The position numbers were made by a program, and so were the translations under genes. From contig DIRM01000048.1 of the NCBI GenBank assembly GCA_002427545.1, forward strand, positions 7,737-54,134: 46,398 nucleotides of DNA, written 5' to 3'. This stretch comes from Mageeibacillus sp. UBA5436 (GTDB lineage: Bacteria > Bacillota > Clostridia > Saccharofermentanales > DTU023). The notes below the pieces were generated by a model that was not told the origin of the DNA, ran no database searches, and saw only the letters and a program-made list of their open reading frames with translations. Numbering within the stretch: position 1 is the stretch's first letter; every line of letters starts with the position of its first letter. Positions 8,670-16,187 of this stretch are shown piece by piece.

Positions 8670-9323
8670 ATGGCAAATATTACGGCTGCTATGGTTAAAG
8701 AATTACGCGAGATGACAGGTGCAGGCATGATGGATTGTAAAAATGCATTAAAAGCATCTGATGGAGATATTAAAAAAGCAATTGCATGGTTGCGCGAAAA
8801 AGGTATGGCTAGTGCAGATAAAAAATCTAGCCGTGTTGCTGCTGAAGGTGTAATTGAGTCTTATATACATGGTGATGGCAGAATTGGTGTTTTACTTGAA
8901 GTTAATATTGAAACAGACTTTGCTGCTAAGAATGAAGATTTTAGAGGCATGGTAAAAGACATTGCTATGCAAGTAGCTTCTATGAATCCACCATATTTAA
9001 AACGCGAAGACGTACCTGCTGAAGTGCTTGCTTCAGAGAGAGAAATCGCTCGTAATCAAGCATTAAATGATGGAAAACCAGAAAAAATTGTTGATCGTAT
9101 TGTAGAAGGTCGTTTAGAAAAGTTCTATGAAGCTAATTGTTTGATGGAACAACCTTTTGTCAAAGATGATTCAAAAACAATTACTACTTTGGTCAAAGAA
9201 ATGGTAGCTAAGATTGGCGAAAACATTCAAGTCCGTCGCTTTACTAGATATGAATTGGGTGAGGGAATTGAAAAGAAGCAAGAGGATTTTGCAGAAGAAG
9301 TTGCCAAACAAATGAATAAGTAA
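8670..9323 (+). CDS. tsf: Translation elongation factor Ts
   Basis: A 217-residue EF-Ts, the nucleotide-exchange factor that releases GDP from EF-Tu. The UBA-like N-terminal domain (VKELREMTGAGMMDCKNAL) and the TDFAAKNEDF motif that contacts EF-Tu are intact. The protein is about 70 residues shorter than E. coli EF-Ts; short forms with one reduced core domain occur in many Firmicutes, so this is probably normal. AGGAGG precedes the ATG. A long AT-rich hairpin follows the stop codon. Confidence 0.96.
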   Translation: MANITAAMVKELREMTGAGMMDCKNALKASDGDIKKAIAWLREKGMASADKKSSRVAAEGVIESYIHGDGRIGVLLEVNIETDFAAKNEDFRGMVKDIAMQVASMNPPYLKREDVPAEVLASEREIARNQALNDGKPEKIVDRIVEGRLEKFYEANCLMEQPFVKDDSKTITTLVKEMVAKIGENIQVRRFTRYELGEGIEKKQEDFAEEVAKQMNK

Positions 9324-9330
9324 TCAATTA

Positions 9331-9365
9331 AAAATATATGTACAAATCGTACATATATTTTTTTT
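9331..9365 (+). terminator. AT-rich hairpin with T-run between tsf and pyrH
   Basis: Thirteen-base perfect arms starting AAAATATATGTAC (9331-9343) and their complement ending TATATTTT (9349-9361), with a 5-base loop AAATC and T continuing to 9365. The low GC of the stem suggests partial termination or an mRNA-processing site rather than a strong stop. Confidence 0.6.
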
Positions 9366-9384
9366 ATCTTTTTAGGAGGAAAAC

Positions 9385-10086
9385 ATGGCTTATAAGCGAG
9401 TTATGCTTAAATTAAGCGGTGAATCTTTAGCTGGTAAACAAGGTTTTGGCATATCTGATGAACAAGTAAAGAGCTATGCAAGTTTGATCAAAAGAATTCA
9501 TGAACTAGGAGTTGAATTGGCCATTGTTGTTGGTGGTGGCAATTTCTGGCGCGGAAGAACAAATCCTCAAATGAATCGTGTCACAGCTGATCAAATAGGA
9601 ATGTTAGCGACAACCATGAATGCCATGGCTTTAAATGATGCCATTTTGCAAACAGGTGTCAAATCAAAAGTCTTAAATTCCTTAGAAATGCCTAAAGTTG
9701 TGGATTTGTATGTTCAAAATAAAGCAATTTCTTATCTTGAAGAAAAACAGGTCTTAATTTTTGCTGGTGGTACAGGTAATCCTTTTTTCTCAACAGATTC
9801 TGCTGCTGCTTTAAGAGCTGCAGAAATCAATGCTGAGATTGTACTGAAAGGTACCATGGTAGATGGTGTTTACGATAAAGATCCACATCTATATGATGAT
9901 GCAATAAAATTTTCTGAGATTAGTTTAGCTGAAGTTATAGCAAAAGATTTAAAAGTTATGGATTCAACGGCAGCAGCACTATGTCGTGAAAATCAAATTC
10001 CAATGCTTGTTTTTAGCATACAAGATCCAGAAAATTTAATTCGAATCTTAAAAGGAGAAAAATTAGGTACGATTGTTCACCCTTAA
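9385..10086 (+). CDS. pyrH: UMP kinase
   Basis: A 233-residue bacterial-type UMP kinase of the amino acid kinase fold, hexameric, making UDP for all pyrimidine nucleotides. Motifs: KLSGESLAG at the N-terminus, VVGGGNFWRGR, FAGGTGNPFFSTDSAAALRAAE and KGTMVDGVYDKDP. AGGAGG lies 7 bases before the ATG. It follows tsf after the 9331-9365 hairpin. frr has its own promoter downstream, so pyrH may be transcribed mainly with rpsB-tsf by readthrough. Confidence 0.96.
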   Translation: MAYKRVMLKLSGESLAGKQGFGISDEQVKSYASLIKRIHELGVELAIVVGGGNFWRGRTNPQMNRVTADQIGMLATTMNAMALNDAILQTGVKSKVLNSLEMPKVVDLYVQNKAISYLEEKQVLIFAGGTGNPFFSTDSAAALRAAEINAEIVLKGTMVDGVYDKDPHLYDDAIKFSEISLAEVIAKDLKVMDSTAAALCRENQIPMLVFSIQDPENLIRILKGEKLGTIVHP

Positions 10087-10177
10087 TTTTCAAAATAAAG
10101 ATAAACGCATTAAATTATCGATAATTAAAAAATTAATAATCAAAAATCAATATTTGCTGATAGATATAATTAATAAC

Positions 10178-10207
10178 TTGAACATTCAACTCAAAATTGG
10201 CTATAAT
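10178..10207 (+). promoter_or_regulatory. Promoter for frr
   Basis: TTGAAC (10178-10183), an 18-base spacer and a consensus TATAAT (10202-10207), 28 bases before the frr start, in the 149-base pyrH-frr gap. Confidence 0.7.
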
Positions 10208-10235
10208 ATAAATTACTACTTAGTCGGAGGTTATT

Positions 10236-10811
10236 ATGTCTGAAGATATTATTGTAAACGATCAATCCCTTAAGCCTTTTGAAGAAAAGATGAAAGGCGC
10301 GATTCATAATTTAGAAGATAATTTTAATACGATTCGTGCGGGTAGAGCTAATCCCAGAGTTTTAGATAAAATTTCTGTGAATTATTATGGTGTTGAATCT
10401 CCTCTTCAGCAAGTAGCGAATATTCAAGTTCCTGAAGCTCGTATGATTACAATTCAACCATGGGAACCTAGTCTTTTAAAAGAAATTGAAAAAGCAATCA
10501 ATATGTCTGATCTTGGTATAAATCCACAAAGTGATGGCAAGGTTATTCGTCTGGTTTTCCCACAATTAACTGAGGAAAGACGACGAGATTTGGTTAAAGA
10601 CGTTAAAAAATTAGGTGAACAAGGCAAAGTGGTTGTTCGTAATATTCGAAGAGAAGCTATTGATATCTATCGTGGTCATCAAAAACAAAATAAAATTAGT
10701 GAAGATGAACTATTTAACTTTGAAAAAGATATGCAAGATTTAACGGATAAATATACAGCTTTAGTAGATAAATCCGTTGAGAAAAAAGAAGCTGAATTAT
10801 TAGAAATATAG
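10236..10811 (+). CDS. frr: Ribosome recycling factor
   Basis: A 191-residue RRF, which with EF-G splits post-termination ribosomes. The family core FNTIRAGRANPRVLDKISV, the YYGVESPLQQVANI segment of domain II, and the C-terminal helix region (ERRRDLVKDVKKLGEQGKV) are complete. It is a few residues longer than the usual 185. The Shine-Dalgarno sequence is GGAGG, 6 bases before the ATG. It has its own promoter and is followed by a strong terminator that ends 14 bases before the uppS start. Confidence 0.96.
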   Translation: MSEDIIVNDQSLKPFEEKMKGAIHNLEDNFNTIRAGRANPRVLDKISVNYYGVESPLQQVANIQVPEARMITIQPWEPSLLKEIEKAINMSDLGINPQSDGKVIRLVFPQLTEERRRDLVKDVKKLGEQGKVVVRNIRREAIDIYRGHQKQNKISEDELFNFEKDMQDLTDKYTALVDKSVEKKEAELLEI

Positions 10812-10832
10812 TTTAAATGAATTGGTTGAAAG

Positions 10833-10862
10833 AAAGAGCCGGTTAGTAGCCGGCTCTTTTTC
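10833..10862 (+). terminator. Rho-independent terminator between frr and uppS
   Basis: Perfect 10-base arms AAAGAGCCGG (10833-10842) and CCGGCTCTTT (10850-10859) with a 7-base loop and a T-run to 10861. It shows that the in-frame TTG at 10822 is not the uppS start. Confidence 0.9.
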
Positions 10863-10875
10863 TGAAAAAATAATT

Positions 10876-11595
10876 ATGATAAAACAAAATAAACAAATTA
10901 AAATTCCCAAACATCTTGCTGTTATTATGGATGGAAATGGACGATGGGCAAAAAAACGTGCTATGCCTCGTAAATTTGGTCATCGTGCAGGCGCAGAGAA
11001 TTTAAGAAAATTTATTAGATGGTGTGCAGATTTTTCTATTAAATATGTCACGGTATATGCTTTCTCCACAGAAAATTGGCAAAGACCTGATGATGAAGTG
11101 CAATCGTTAATGAAATTAATTATTGAATTTTTTGCCAAATATGATAAAGAATTAGAAGCAGAAGGTGTTCGCTTGCAATTTTTTGGCAATATATCTGATT
11201 TACCTGCTGATTCTTTAGCAACAGTTAAAAAAGCAGAAGAAGAATCAAAAGATCGGGATAGAATTACTTTAAATATTGCTCTCAGTTATGGTTCTAGACA
11301 AGAAATTGTAAATGCTGCAAAGATGTTTGCAGAAGATGTTAAATCAGGGAAGAAAGATATTAACGATTTAAATGTCAATAATTTTTCGGATTATCTTTAC
11401 AGCAAAAATGTACCTGATCCAGATTTATTAATCCGAACAGGTGAAGAAAAAAGAATATCAAATTTCTTGCTATGGCAATTGTCCTATTGTGAATTCTATT
11501 TTTCAAATATTCTTTGGCCTGATTTTTCTAAGGATGATTTAGAAGCTGCACTTATTGAATTTTCTGAAAGAGAAAGACGTTTTGGTAGAGTTTGA
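10876..11595 (+). CDS. uppS: Isoprenyl (undecaprenyl) diphosphate synthase
   Basis: A 239-residue cis-prenyltransferase that extends farnesyl diphosphate with IPP to make the C55 carrier for peptidoglycan. The catalytic motif VIMDGNGRWA has Asp19. GHRAGAENLRK, YAFSTENWQRP, RTGEEKRISNFLLWQ and ERRFGRV are all present. I chose ATG 10876, because an in-frame TTG 54 bases upstream would place the frr terminator hairpin inside the coding sequence. No Shine-Dalgarno sequence precedes 10876. cdsA follows with one base between stop and start. Confidence 0.93.
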   Translation: MIKQNKQIKIPKHLAVIMDGNGRWAKKRAMPRKFGHRAGAENLRKFIRWCADFSIKYVTVYAFSTENWQRPDDEVQSLMKLIIEFFAKYDKELEAEGVRLQFFGNISDLPADSLATVKKAEEESKDRDRITLNIALSYGSRQEIVNAAKMFAEDVKSGKKDINDLNVNNFSDYLYSKNVPDPDLLIRTGEEKRISNFLLWQLSYCEFYFSNILWPDFSKDDLEAALIEFSERERRFGRV

Positions 11596-11596
11596 T

Positions 11597-12523
11597 ATGA
11601 AAGTTAGAATTAAAACAGCAATTATTTTTGGTTTGATCATTTTCATACTGCTTTTTCCTGGTTATGCTAGACCGTATTTTTCAGTTATCTTATTGTTTTT
11701 AATTGGTTTATTTGCATCTAAAGAAATGACGGAAGCATTTGCTAATATCAATTTTAAATTAAATGCCAGATTATTAAGGCTAAGTTATTTAAGTTTCATT
11801 CCATCATTTGTTTATTTATTTTGGCATAAATCAGAGTTAATCACAGCAAAAATGCTAGTAGATAATGGTGGAGCTAAAACTATAAATTTATCAATAAATC
11901 AAGATTTATTATTTGGTACTATTCTTTTTTATTTGATTTTCCAAATCCTTATTCTAACATACATGATTTTTAAACCCTTATTACAAAAAGGTGCAAATAT
12001 TTTACCTGAAATCGCAGCGCAAATTTTAACAAGTCTTTATATTTCATTACCTTTATTTGCAGGTTTATTATTACTCTTTTTAATCCCTGCTGGTTGGTTT
12101 TGGTTCGTATTGGCTATCATAACACCTTGGATTTCAGATTCTAGCGCCTATTTTTTAGGTAGAAAATGGGGGAAAAAACCGATTGTGCCTAATTTGAGCC
12201 CTAATAAAACTTATGCGGGATTTATTGGAAGTATTATTGGTACTATTATTTTCTATTTACCTATTTTTTATTTGGCCGCAAAATATTTATTTGTTATATC
12301 ATTTAAACCAATTTATTGGTTGTATATCATATTGTTTGGTGGAGCGTTGGGAATCTTAACAGAGCTTGGTGATTGGCTAGCATCTGCTATTAAACGTTAT
12401 TGTGATATTAAAGATTTCTCTAATCTTTTGCCAGGTCATGGTGGTGTCATTGACCGTTTTGATAGCACATTCTTCTCTTTTACTGCCATTTTGACCATTG
12501 CTTTACTATTTTATTTTTTTTAA
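11597..12523 (+). CDS. cdsA: Phosphatidate cytidylyltransferase
   Basis: A 308-residue CDP-diacylglycerol synthase with about eight membrane segments; it converts phosphatidate and CTP to CDP-diacylglycerol. The full family signature is near the C-terminus: SAIKRYCDIKDFSNLLPGH continuing to GGVIDRFDS. I start at ATG 11597, directly after the uppS stop; an in-frame TTG at 11555 would overlap uppS by 41 bases. Shine-Dalgarno pairing is weak, so coupling with uppS is likely. It uses the product of PlsC (3976) and CTP that depends on Cmk and PyrH. Confidence 0.92.
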   Translation: MKVRIKTAIIFGLIIFILLFPGYARPYFSVILLFLIGLFASKEMTEAFANINFKLNARLLRLSYLSFIPSFVYLFWHKSELITAKMLVDNGGAKTINLSINQDLLFGTILFYLIFQILILTYMIFKPLLQKGANILPEIAAQILTSLYISLPLFAGLLLLFLIPAGWFWFVLAIITPWISDSSAYFLGRKWGKKPIVPNLSPNKTYAGFIGSIIGTIIFYLPIFYLAAKYLFVISFKPIYWLYIILFGGALGILTELGDWLASAIKRYCDIKDFSNLLPGHGGVIDRFDSTFFSFTAILTIALLFYFF

Positions 12524-12532
12524 TATTAAATT

Positions 12533-13717
12533 ATGGAAGATAACAAAAATAAAAAAATAGTTTTATTAGGATCTACAGGATCAATCGGTAAACATACTTT
12601 AAATGTTTGTCGACGTTTGAAAATTAAGGTAGAAGCTTTAGCCTGTAATAAAAATGTTGATTTGTTATATCAACAAATTAAAGAATTCAAACCTAAATAT
12701 GTAGCCATGTCTGATAAAACTTCTGCAGATAGACTTATAGATCGTTTAAAAACTGAACCTGAACTAAAAGACATTGAAGTTTTTTCAGGTGATGATGGCG
12801 TTTCTCAATTAGCTCAATTAAAATGTGATCGCATAGTCATGGCAATTATTGGGTTTGCAGCTCTTAACCCTTTAATCACGGCAATCAAAGCTGGCCAAAA
12901 AATAGCCATGGCGAATAAAGAAACGATTGTTGCTTTAGGTGATTTAGTTATAGATATGGTTGAAGAATATGGGGCTGAATTATTACCTGTAGATAGTGAA
13001 CCATCTGCAGTTTGGCAATGTTTAGCAAATAATTCTAATCCCATAAATAAGGTTTTTTTGACAGCTTCTGGCGGACCGTTTAAAGATGTTCCAAAATCTA
13101 AATTTCCTGAAATAACAGTTGCAGATGCTTTAAATCATCCCGTTTGGGCAATGGGTAATAAAATTACAATTGATTCTGCCACTATGATGAATAAAGGTTT
13201 AGAGATGATCGAAATATCACATCTCTTTCAAATTGAACCCGAACAAATAGAAATTGTGGTTCATCCTGAAAGTATCATCCATTCTATGGTAGAATTTAAT
13301 GATGGTGCGGTTATTGCTCAAATGGGCATTCCAGATATGGAATTACCAATTCAATATGCGATAACATTTGATAAACGATTACCTATGCCAGATAAACCAA
13401 AATTAAATTTTTCAAAATTGTCACAAATTACTTTTTTTGAACCGGATTTTGAAAAATTCTTATCTTTAAAATTAGCATATTATGCCAAGAGAGAAGCAGG
13501 AGCTATGCCAGCTGTTTTAAATGCAGCTGATGAAATTGCTGTAGCTGCTTTTATGCAAGAAAAAGTTCGTTTTGATCAAATACCTTTGATTATTGAGGTA
13601 GTTCTCAATAATTTTGTAAATCATCCCTTGAAGAACGCTCGCAGTATTGATGATATTCTAGCAGCAGATTTATGGGCAAGAGAAGAAACAGAACATCTAG
13701 TTCAAAAATTTAATTAA
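12533..13717 (+). CDS. dxr: 1-deoxy-D-xylulose 5-phosphate reductoisomerase
   Basis: A 394-residue DXR, the committed NADPH-dependent step of the MEP pathway. The nucleotide loop LLGSTGSIGKHT lies near residue 12. Conserved segments are MANKETIVALGD, ASGGPF, NHPVWAMGNKITIDSATMMN, KGLEMIEISH and VVHPESIIHSMVEF, and the C-terminal domain is complete. The metal-binding motif normally written SEHSA or SEHNA reads SEPSA here (Asp154, Glu156, Pro157), so the usual His after the Glu ligand is Pro. Everything else argues for a working enzyme. No Shine-Dalgarno sequence is evident; it starts 9 bases after cdsA. IspG of the same pathway is encoded two genes on. Confidence 0.94.
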   Translation: MEDNKNKKIVLLGSTGSIGKHTLNVCRRLKIKVEALACNKNVDLLYQQIKEFKPKYVAMSDKTSADRLIDRLKTEPELKDIEVFSGDDGVSQLAQLKCDRIVMAIIGFAALNPLITAIKAGQKIAMANKETIVALGDLVIDMVEEYGAELLPVDSEPSAVWQCLANNSNPINKVFLTASGGPFKDVPKSKFPEITVADALNHPVWAMGNKITIDSATMMNKGLEMIEISHLFQIEPEQIEIVVHPESIIHSMVEFNDGAVIAQMGIPDMELPIQYAITFDKRLPMPDKPKLNFSKLSQITFFEPDFEKFLSLKLAYYAKREAGAMPAVLNAADEIAVAAFMQEKVRFDQIPLIIEVVLNNFVNHPLKNARSIDDILAADLWAREETEHLVQKFN

Positions 13718-13769
13718 AAAGAATATAATATTGGGATTAATTTAATTCTCAATTTCTAAGTAGGTTTCT

Positions 13770-15077
13770 ATGAGTATTTTAGGAATAATTGTCGGTTTAA
13801 TTATTATCGGTTTAATGATGTTAGTGCATGAATCAGGTCACTTTATTGCAGGTCGTTTGCTAAAATTCAAAATTTTAGAATTTCAGATCTTTATGGGACC
13901 TAGATTATTCACTACTGAAAAAGATGGAATCAAATATAGTTTTCGTCTCCTACCTATTGGTGCGGCAGTACAATTTGCTGGCGAACAGATGGACGATGAA
14001 GATGAAGATGAAGATGAGTCATATGATTCCAATGATCCAGGTTTGTTTTTTAATAGACCACGTTGGGCAAGAGCTATCGTTGTCATGTGTGGGCCTTTAG
14101 CTAATTTCATTACTGCTTTTTTGGCTTTTATCATCATGTTTTCTGCTTTTGGAGTATCGGTTCCCAAATTAGCACAACCAATCAAAGATACCTTAGCTTA
14201 TAACACAGAGATTGAAGCGGGGGATCGATTGATTTCTTTTAATAATAAACGAATTAGAACAGCTACTGATTTATCTATGGCAGAAGCTTTTATCGATCCA
14301 TCTCAAACGATTCATATCGTTATTGAAAAACCAGATAAAACAAAAAAAGAAATAAGTTTAGAACCTCAAACTGTAGAGCAATATCGTTTAGGCATTGTTC
14401 AAAATTCTGAAAATAATACAATTATAGAGGTAGATTCTGAATCAAATGGGGGCAATCCCGTATTAAAAGAAAATGATCAGATAATCTCTTTGAACGGCAT
14501 AGATTTTACTGATTCAGATGTAATCTCTGCCGAAATAAATAGAGTTCAAAACAATACATTAACTGTTGAGGTTAAGCGAGATGGTGAATTGCTCGAGTTA
14601 ACCATGAAACCAACCCTCTATCATGATCGATTAGATTTTGGACTTTATTTTACAGCAGGTGAAGGTTTTTCTGATATTTTATATCAATCAATTAATTACC
14701 CTATATCGATTATTAAATCGACTTTTGAAGGCTTCGGTATGATTTTTCAAGGCAAAGTTAAATTCTCAGAAAGTGTTACTGGCCCGATAGGAATTGTTAA
14801 TATGTTTAGTGAAGCTGTTACGGACAGTTCAAATATAAGCCAAATGATCTATCAATTATTATTTTATTTTGGCATGATTTCAGTTGCCATTGGATTTACT
14901 AATCTATTACCAATACCACCTTTAGATGGGCATCATTTGTTGATTTTAGCGATTGAAGGAATTCGCCGTAAAGATCTATCAGAGAAATTTAAACAAGTTG
15001 TCTCTGCAGTTGGCATGATTTTAATTTTAGGATTAGCTGTATTAATTGTATATTTCGATTTGATGCGAATCTTTTAG
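13770..15077 (+). CDS. rseP: RIP metalloprotease RseP/RasP
   Basis: A 435-residue site-2 protease of the M50B RseP group. HESGH is at residues 20-24 in the first transmembrane helix, and the second metal-site motif NLLPIPPLDGHH is near the C-terminus, followed by two membrane segments. Two PDZ-like stretches lie in the middle (about 140-210, with EAGDRLISFNN, and 215-290, with KENDQIISLNG). An acidic loop DDEDEDEDES sits between TM1 and the PDZ region, as in many Clostridia. It trims membrane anti-sigma factors or signal-peptide remnants. It belongs to the uppS-cdsA-dxr-rseP-ispG run. Confidence 0.93.
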   Translation: MSILGIIVGLIIIGLMMLVHESGHFIAGRLLKFKILEFQIFMGPRLFTTEKDGIKYSFRLLPIGAAVQFAGEQMDDEDEDEDESYDSNDPGLFFNRPRWARAIVVMCGPLANFITAFLAFIIMFSAFGVSVPKLAQPIKDTLAYNTEIEAGDRLISFNNKRIRTATDLSMAEAFIDPSQTIHIVIEKPDKTKKEISLEPQTVEQYRLGIVQNSENNTIIEVDSESNGGNPVLKENDQIISLNGIDFTDSDVISAEINRVQNNTLTVEVKRDGELLELTMKPTLYHDRLDFGLYFTAGEGFSDILYQSINYPISIIKSTFEGFGMIFQGKVKFSESVTGPIGIVNMFSEAVTDSSNISQMIYQLLFYFGMISVAIGFTNLLPIPPLDGHHLLILAIEGIRRKDLSEKFKQVVSAVGMILILGLAVLIVYFDLMRIF

Positions 15078-15101
15078 AGTAAGGTTCTTTGGAGAGTAAA
15101 T

Positions 15102-16187
15102 ATGGAAAAACATAAGAGTAAAGGACTAATGGTACGTGATGTTCAAGTTGGTGGAGACGCTCCAATTGTCGTTCAATCTATGAACAACACAGATACAAGA
15201 GATGTTCAAGCTACCTTAAAACAAATTGATCAATTGGCAGAAGCTGGTTGTGAAATAACAAGGGTTGCCATTCCAGATAAGGCAGCGGCTCTTGCTTTAA
15301 GAGAAATTGTTAAATATTCTCCTATTCCAGTTATTGCAGATATCCATTTTCAAGCAGAATTAGCGATTTTAGCGCTTGAAAACAATGCAGATGGTATACG
15401 CATCAATCCAGGTAATATTGGTTCTAAAGATAAAGTAAAGGCTATAGCAGAATTAGCCAAAGAAAAACATATTCCAATACGAGTGGGTGTTAATTCAGGC
15501 TCATTAGATCCTGTCATTAGAGATTCTATGGGTGGTGTTAATGCAAATTCAATGGTGGCTTCTGCATTAAAATATTGTTCTATTTTAGAACAATTTGATT
15601 TTACAGATATTTGTGTTTCTATCAAATCATCGGACGCCATGCTCACAATAGAAGCTTATCGTTTACTGGCTCAAAAAGTCGATTACCCTTTGCATATTGG
15701 TATTACTGAAGCTGGAACACCAACTGAAGGTATTATCCGTTCTGCAGTAGGTATTGGTACATTGTTAGCAGAAGGTATAGGGGATACGATTCGTGTTTCT
15801 TTAACAGCTGATCCTGTATTAGAAGTAGATACGGCTTATCGTATTTTAAAATCTTTAAATTTACGTTCAAAAGGACCTTTATTAATTGCTTGCCCAACTT
15901 GTGGAAGAACAGAGGTCAATTTACAAGAATTGGCAGAAGAAGTAGAAATTTTACTAGAAAAAATTGAAGAACCAATTAAAGTTGCTGTTATGGGTTGTCC
16001 AGTTAATGGACCTGGTGAAGCCAAAGATGCTGATGTAGGTATTGCAGGTGGTAAAGATTTATATTTGATTTTTAGAAATGGTAAAATCATTAAAAAAGTA
16101 AAACAAGAAAATGCCTTAAAAGAATTAATGAATGAAGTAGATATTGTAAGAAAAGAATATAGAATGAAGGCTAATTTTGAATCATAG
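15102..16187 (+). CDS. ispG: 4-hydroxy-3-methylbut-2-en-1-yl diphosphate synthase (GcpE)
   Basis: A 361-residue IspG, the [4Fe-4S] enzyme that reductively opens MEcPP in the MEP pathway. The TIM-barrel part starts with VQVGGDAPIVVQSMNNTDTR. The cluster ligands are Cys264 and Cys267 (ACPTCGRTE) and Cys299 (GCPVNGPGEAKDAD). It is the short bacterial form without the plant-type insert. A GGAG Shine-Dalgarno sequence is present. Its 3' end overlaps the polC start by 11 bases. Confidence 0.96.
   Translation: MEKHKSKGLMVRDVQVGGDAPIVVQSMNNTDTRDVQATLKQIDQLAEAGCEITRVAIPDKAAALALREIVKYSPIPVIADIHFQAELAILALENNADGIRINPGNIGSKDKVKAIAELAKEKHIPIRVGVNSGSLDPVIRDSMGGVNANSMVASALKYCSILEQFDFTDICVSIKSSDAMLTIEAYRLLAQKVDYPLHIGITEAGTPTEGIIRSAVGIGTLLAEGIGDTIRVSLTADPVLEVDTAYRILKSLNLRSKGPLLIACPTCGRTEVNLQELAEEVEILLEKIEEPIKVAVMGCPVNGPGEAKDADVGIAGGKDLYLIFRNGKIIKKVKQENALKELMNEVDIVRKEYRMKANFES

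Noticed and set aside
8670..9323. EF-Ts as truncated
   Set aside because: The reduced length is typical of a group of Firmicutes EF-Ts proteins, and both functional regions are complete.
10822..10875. TTG start for uppS giving 18 extra residues
   Set aside because: It would place the frr terminator hairpin inside the coding sequence and has no Shine-Dalgarno sequence. The family start fits ATG 10876.
11555..11596. TTG start for cdsA overlapping uppS
   Set aside because: No Shine-Dalgarno sequence; the ATG at 11597 directly after the uppS stop gives the usual N-terminus.
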